DNA from: Monosporascus cannonballus | Lineage: Eukaryota; Ascomycota; Sordariomycetes; Xylariales | Length of the DNA: 64,000 bases | Assembly: GCA_004154925.1 (NCBI GenBank) | Contig: QJNS01000013.1 | Span: forward strand, 514,017 to 578,016 | Reading direction: 5' to 3' | In this document: in pieces, positions 59,957-64,000 of the stretch | How positions within the stretch are numbered: position 1 is the stretch's first letter | How the letters are laid out: every line of letters starts with the position of its first letter | Made by a program: the position numbers and the translations under genes | The notes under the pieces: generated by a model | Databases searched by the model: none | The model's input: the letters and a program-made list of their open reading frames with translations, nothing else | What the model was told of the DNA's origin: nothing

Positions 59957-62900
59957 CTAAACGTGGGCGGCGGAAAAATCGCTGATGTTCCAGTTGCTGC
60001 CCAGGGCGGTGAGTTTACGTTTGATCCCGTCGACCAAACGCAGGCTAACGCCCTCTTCAAGCATTTTGATGGCGTAGCCAAGTAATTCGTTTGGTGCCTC
60101 TAGGCTTACGGTGGCGCTCCTATCCGAGCGCGTCAGAACGGGGACCCCCTCGGACTTCCACGTATAGGCCATCAAGACCGGGTCCTCAGGCATCAACTGG
60201 TCTACGGCGACCGGATTGCCTGTGTTTTCGGGCTTCTGGAAGGTCGGGTCCCGCCGCGAGATGCTGTCGGTGAAGAGGATCAACGTCGCACGGTACAGTG
60301 CAGCACTCCACCAGCTGGGCCGGCGGTCGCTAGGCATCGAACGCAGCAAGCGGAACACCTGCCCGCAGTGAAAAACTGACTCCTCTCGATTGTGGATGCA
60401 GCGCTTGTGGCGCAGCGACAACTCCCAGTGAGAGCCGTCGAAGCCTTCCCGTCGAGCCAGACGTTCAATCTCGGGAAAGTTGGTTACGGCGTTCAGTGAG
60501 ATAAGGTGGTATAACACGAGGTTTGTCGTATTGACGTCACAACTGGGGCAAGCAATACTGAACTGGTACCACTTTTGCAGTAATGCCCGCACTTCGTTCA
60601 GGCGCAGAGTGGTCGACTCCTTAGTTGGTGTCCCTGCAGTGACGCTCCTCGTATGCAAGACGTCAGAGAAGCAAGAGAGCATCTGACGCAGATGACACAG
60701 AAGTGCCTGGAGCGGATGGAGAAGAAGCCTTAAATGTTGGGGCGCTAGGCTTCCTTGCCTCCCTAGGAGGTTATCGTGAAGAAAATCCTGGAACAAGTCG
60801 TGAAGCGACGGGGTCAACGAAAGCAGTTGCGGGTTAATATTGGCTGTAAAGCCGTACATGGACTGTACGGCGGCAAGCCAGGTTTCACTGGTCGTCAATG
60901 TCCATAGGCTCTCCGGACCGGGTAGCGGCGCTAGAAGTTCGCTCACAGATAGCATCGGGGCTGTGTCGTGGAAGAGGCTGAGTTCTTGGTCGACCATTAC
61001 CCAGTTATAAACGAGCCTGTCGGTGCGATCAGCGTCGTGCATACAATATTGATATCTAGCTGCATGAGTTTGTGGTTCATGTCGTACCTATTCTGCGCTT
61101 CTCGTTGGAGCCACGAGCGCCACTGCAGCTCAGCATTCGTCGAGTTGTTGAATGGGGGGATTATGGGTGATTGGAACTCAAACATCCCTGCATGCTTGAG
61201 CATCTGCATGTGTCCCAGTTAGACCACATGAGATTGATGTCTCTCAACTTCGTGTATGACTGGTTACTCACCGACAGGTACATTCCGCGTTGTCCCATGG
61301 CGATGTCCATCAGCCACTTATCACCACTCCAGGCTCCCAGAAGAGTGAACAGCAGTGCGCAACGAAGAATAATCGGATCCGCGCACATCTCAATGTCCTT
61401 TTCTATGATGTCAAATAGCGATATCCGACAAGTCTCGATGAGGCCGGCGGATAGTGCCCTGGCTTCCGCTGTCGGAACGGCAGAGGCTCCCTGCGCGATC
61501 ATCAGGAGAACCAAAAGGGTGGATGCGATATTATTTTGGATCGTCTCGGTAGAGTCCGCGCAGCCCTTTGAGACCATCTCGTTGGGATCGACGCACCCTG
61601 TCGAAACCAGCGAGTAGAAGAAAGACAAGTTTCGAATGTAGCTTCGCAAGAAATATTCAAGAATATGAGAAGGAGGGAGCACTACAAACCTAGGCTGCGG
61701 GGGGGTAATGTTTCCTTTGTTGCGACCGTTGACTCCGCCGCGATGGATCTCAAGAGCTTTTTGCAAGAAGGTCTGGGCGATCACCAGCAATTGATCGCGG
61801 GTTCCGGGGTAAATAGGGACCACTGACGGAAAGTCTGCAGCATCCCGGTCGACCTGTTGGAGATGCTTTTCCAAGGCACCCCAGGTTCCCTCGTGTCTTG
61901 ACTTTTGTTCTAGCGCCTCCAGATGAATAATCGCTGTCCGGGGGCATGTTCCAGAGTATATAGGAGGGTTGCAACGAGCTAAGGGCCAGGCCGCCTCTGC
62001 TGCGATTACGGCCTCGAATTGGAGAACCCTGGCGTCATCCGTGTTTGACATGATGCTTGTGCTCCTCGTATGCATGGACGCTTGTGGAGAACTAACCAGT
62101 TCGGAACCAGAGGATATATCACTAGATACAGGGAAATGAGCCGTGGCCATCGAAAGCTGTTCGAATGGCATGGGTCCTGCGAATAAGTCCATGTTTAATG
62201 CAGAATCCTGCCACATCATCAAATCTTGGGAGCCTGGGTTAGGTTGCATGAAGTCATTTGCACTGGGCATGAAATCAAGCAAATCTAGTCGTGGGTGTGG
62301 TGACGGGAAATCCTCTGGATTTGGATTGGCAGTCGTTGGCGAATTTCTCCTCGCTGCATTTTCCTGCTGTAATAGCATCGGGTCCATGAGGATAGCGGCG
62401 TCTGATGATAGTGTAGAACCGGCCGGCGCGTCTTGCTGGATAGCAGGTTGGTCAATCTCCATCAGTGCCGGGTTCACGGTTGCTGTAGTACTCGGAGATG
62501 CCTGCACTGCTCCTGAGACTGGTTTCCGAGGTGCAGCGTGCGTCTGGGCAGCTCGTAACGCAGCTTTCGATGACCGCCTTGCAAACCGGGCTTCACAAGG
62601 GATATTCTTGTCTGCGCAACGGGAGCATGGCACCCTCTTATCACAGCCTGTCTTTGCCTGTGCACAATTGAGGCATGCTATTGGCGTCCGGCCAGCGATC
62701 GGAGGGACTCCACCTGGGAGTGATTCCGTGGTGTCTCGCCCCTCATGGTATACCGCGTAGTGCCTTTGCATTAGATCTCTGTGCCATGTCAGTAATGTTA
62801 TATCTCTGCGACGAATAGATCAACTGTACTTGCCTTCGAGCGAAGTCCACTCCACACTCGGGACACAAGTAAGGTTTGATGTTGGTGTCTATCAAGGAGA

Positions 62901-63020
62901 GAGGTAAGTAATAGCCAGCATTAAAAGTTTTCCTTTCCAGGATAACTCACGAGTAGACAAATGCCTTTCCAGGTGTTCCTTTCTTGTGAACGCCTTGCCA
63001 CAGAATGCGCAGAACACCAT
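59957..63020 (-). CDS. CMR1: CMR1-type melanin regulator (two C2H2 fingers plus Zn2Cys6)
   Basis: Exons are 62951-63020, 62834-62888, 61272-62778, 61088-61203 and 59957-61016, giving 935 residues. The ATG at 63020 starts MVFCAFCGKAFTRKEH, the usual opening of this family. Two C2H2 fingers are built across the first three exons (Cys4/Cys7/His20/His24 and Cys32/Cys35/His48/His53). A Zn2Cys6 cluster follows (Cys77, 80, 87, 93, 96, 103). The long helical remainder includes LVYNWVMVDQELSLFHD, a typical fungal regulatory-domain segment. This double zinc-finger layout is the hallmark of CMR1/PIG1, activators of DHN-melanin genes. Intron 2 begins with GC rather than GT (AG|GCAAGT), and only this choice restores FARRDLMQRH. 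Its presence beside the synthase and reductase matches the PKS-CMR1-BRN1 groupings known in other ascomycetes. Confidence 0.94.
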
Positions 63021-64000
63021 CTTGTGCTTTGCGTGCCCAGGCGGTTGGATATGTTGCTCTGGGACGGTGAGGGCAGACTTGATTAAGTCTAACTGCAGGT
63101 CTGATACTGGACGTGCGAGACTGAAGGCAGACGGTTGAGAGGCGCAACGTAAAACTGCAGAAGGCAACGTAATATGTGCGGAAGTACTAATGGATCATGG
63201 ATGAAGTTAGGAAGATGAGACTGGGGCACCAAATAGCATATAGCATAGCACACATCAAAAGAGAACGGCATACACTTTTAACGATTGTGTATAAAGGGAA
63301 GAACAGCAGGGGTAACGGCAAGGTGAGAAAGATGGCCACTTCATATCAGCTCTCGAAAAGACTGGTGTGGATTGGAACTGTCCATCAGGTCAACATGCTA
63401 ACACGCAACTGCCAAGCTTCGGCGTCGGGATAAGTATCGTGTGTGTATCCATGGGTGGTCACTCTTAGACACGAGGCTTAAGCAGCTAAACCAACCTGGC
63501 TCTAACACTGGGAGAGGCAAGGATTCTGCCCACCACCGTTTTCGGGACATTGAAAGCGAGCGGTAGAAGGCAACTCAGACGCTTATCAGCACTAAAAAGC
63601 TTGAGTGGCCCATCTCGACCGGAGGGGCTAGGGCTTAAGTTGGCTAGTCTCAAGCCGCTCGGGAGTTAAATTAGTTTAAGGTTTCTTAGATGAGCGGAAA
63701 GACAAGGAAATGGAGAGATTTAGAAGAGACGGCACTGTGGTTGTTGGCCTCTATTCCACGGTGTTTTATCGAATCAAGTACATATGGCTCTTCTGTCCAG
63801 GGCTAGGAGATACTCACGGAAGTGATATCTTGCGCCACGGAGACAACGTATCAGAGGGTATCCAGATCATGTAGAATCGCGTTAGGTCAGATGGATAAAA
63901 TCACAGGACAGTTCCTGTTATCATCCATGACGCGTGCAGTGCAAGTTGAAGCTCGTTGGTGCTATACTAGAAAGTCGTGCGAGCTAACACCTAATATGCC
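63021..64000. other. Upstream region of the CMR1-type gene to the window edge
   Basis: About 1 kb that should contain the promoter and 5' leader of the regulator. I see no conserved coding sequence, RNA gene or repeat, and no clear TATA box. Confidence 0.45.

Overview
The window is nuclear DNA of a filamentous ascomycete, most likely a sordariomycete. Genes are split by short introns (about 45-110 bp, GTRNGT donors, CTAAC/CTRAY branch sites). The gene families (Ste7 MAPKK, Spt6, Osh3, naphthalene-type pigment polyketide synthase, CMR1-type regulator) are those of mould fungi. Gene density is low: about a dozen recognisable genes in 64 kb, separated by spacers of 1-8 kb in which I can read no conserved protein.

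Left part, 1-25 kb: mainly housekeeping genes. In order these are a coiled-coil golgin-like protein cut by the window edge (minus), a HAD hydrolase (plus), a Ste7-type MAP kinase kinase (minus) with a one-base frame break in the sequence as given, the transcription elongation factor Spt6 (plus), an Osh3-type GOLD/PH/oxysterol-binding protein (plus), a secreted rhamnogalacturonan acetylesterase (plus), a decayed GH13 alpha-amylase pseudogene (minus), and a TMEM19/DUF92 membrane protein (minus).

Right part, 28-63 kb: a biosynthetic locus for 1,8-dihydroxynaphthalene (DHN) melanin or a closely related naphthol pigment. It holds a secreted Fet3/Abr1-like multicopper oxidase (plus), a 2165-residue non-reducing polyketide synthase SAT-KS-AT-PT-ACP-ACP-TE of the 1,3,6,8-tetrahydroxynaphthalene synthase type (plus), an AflR-like Zn2Cys6 regulator followed by a 20-bp minisatellite (plus), a tetrahydroxynaphthalene-reductase-type SDR (minus), and a CMR1-type regulator with two C2H2 fingers plus a Zn2Cys6 domain (minus).

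The inferred logic is as follows. The synthase makes tetrahydroxynaphthalene from malonyl-CoA, the SDR reduces it to scytalone, and scytalone dehydratase (not seen here) would continue the pathway. The multicopper oxidase may polymerise the final naphthol, and the two regulators may control the set. The five genes span about 34.6 kb, of which roughly 20 kb is spacer.

Exon coordinates were deduced by eye from splice signals and reading-frame continuity. Family calls rest on remembered motifs, not on database searches.
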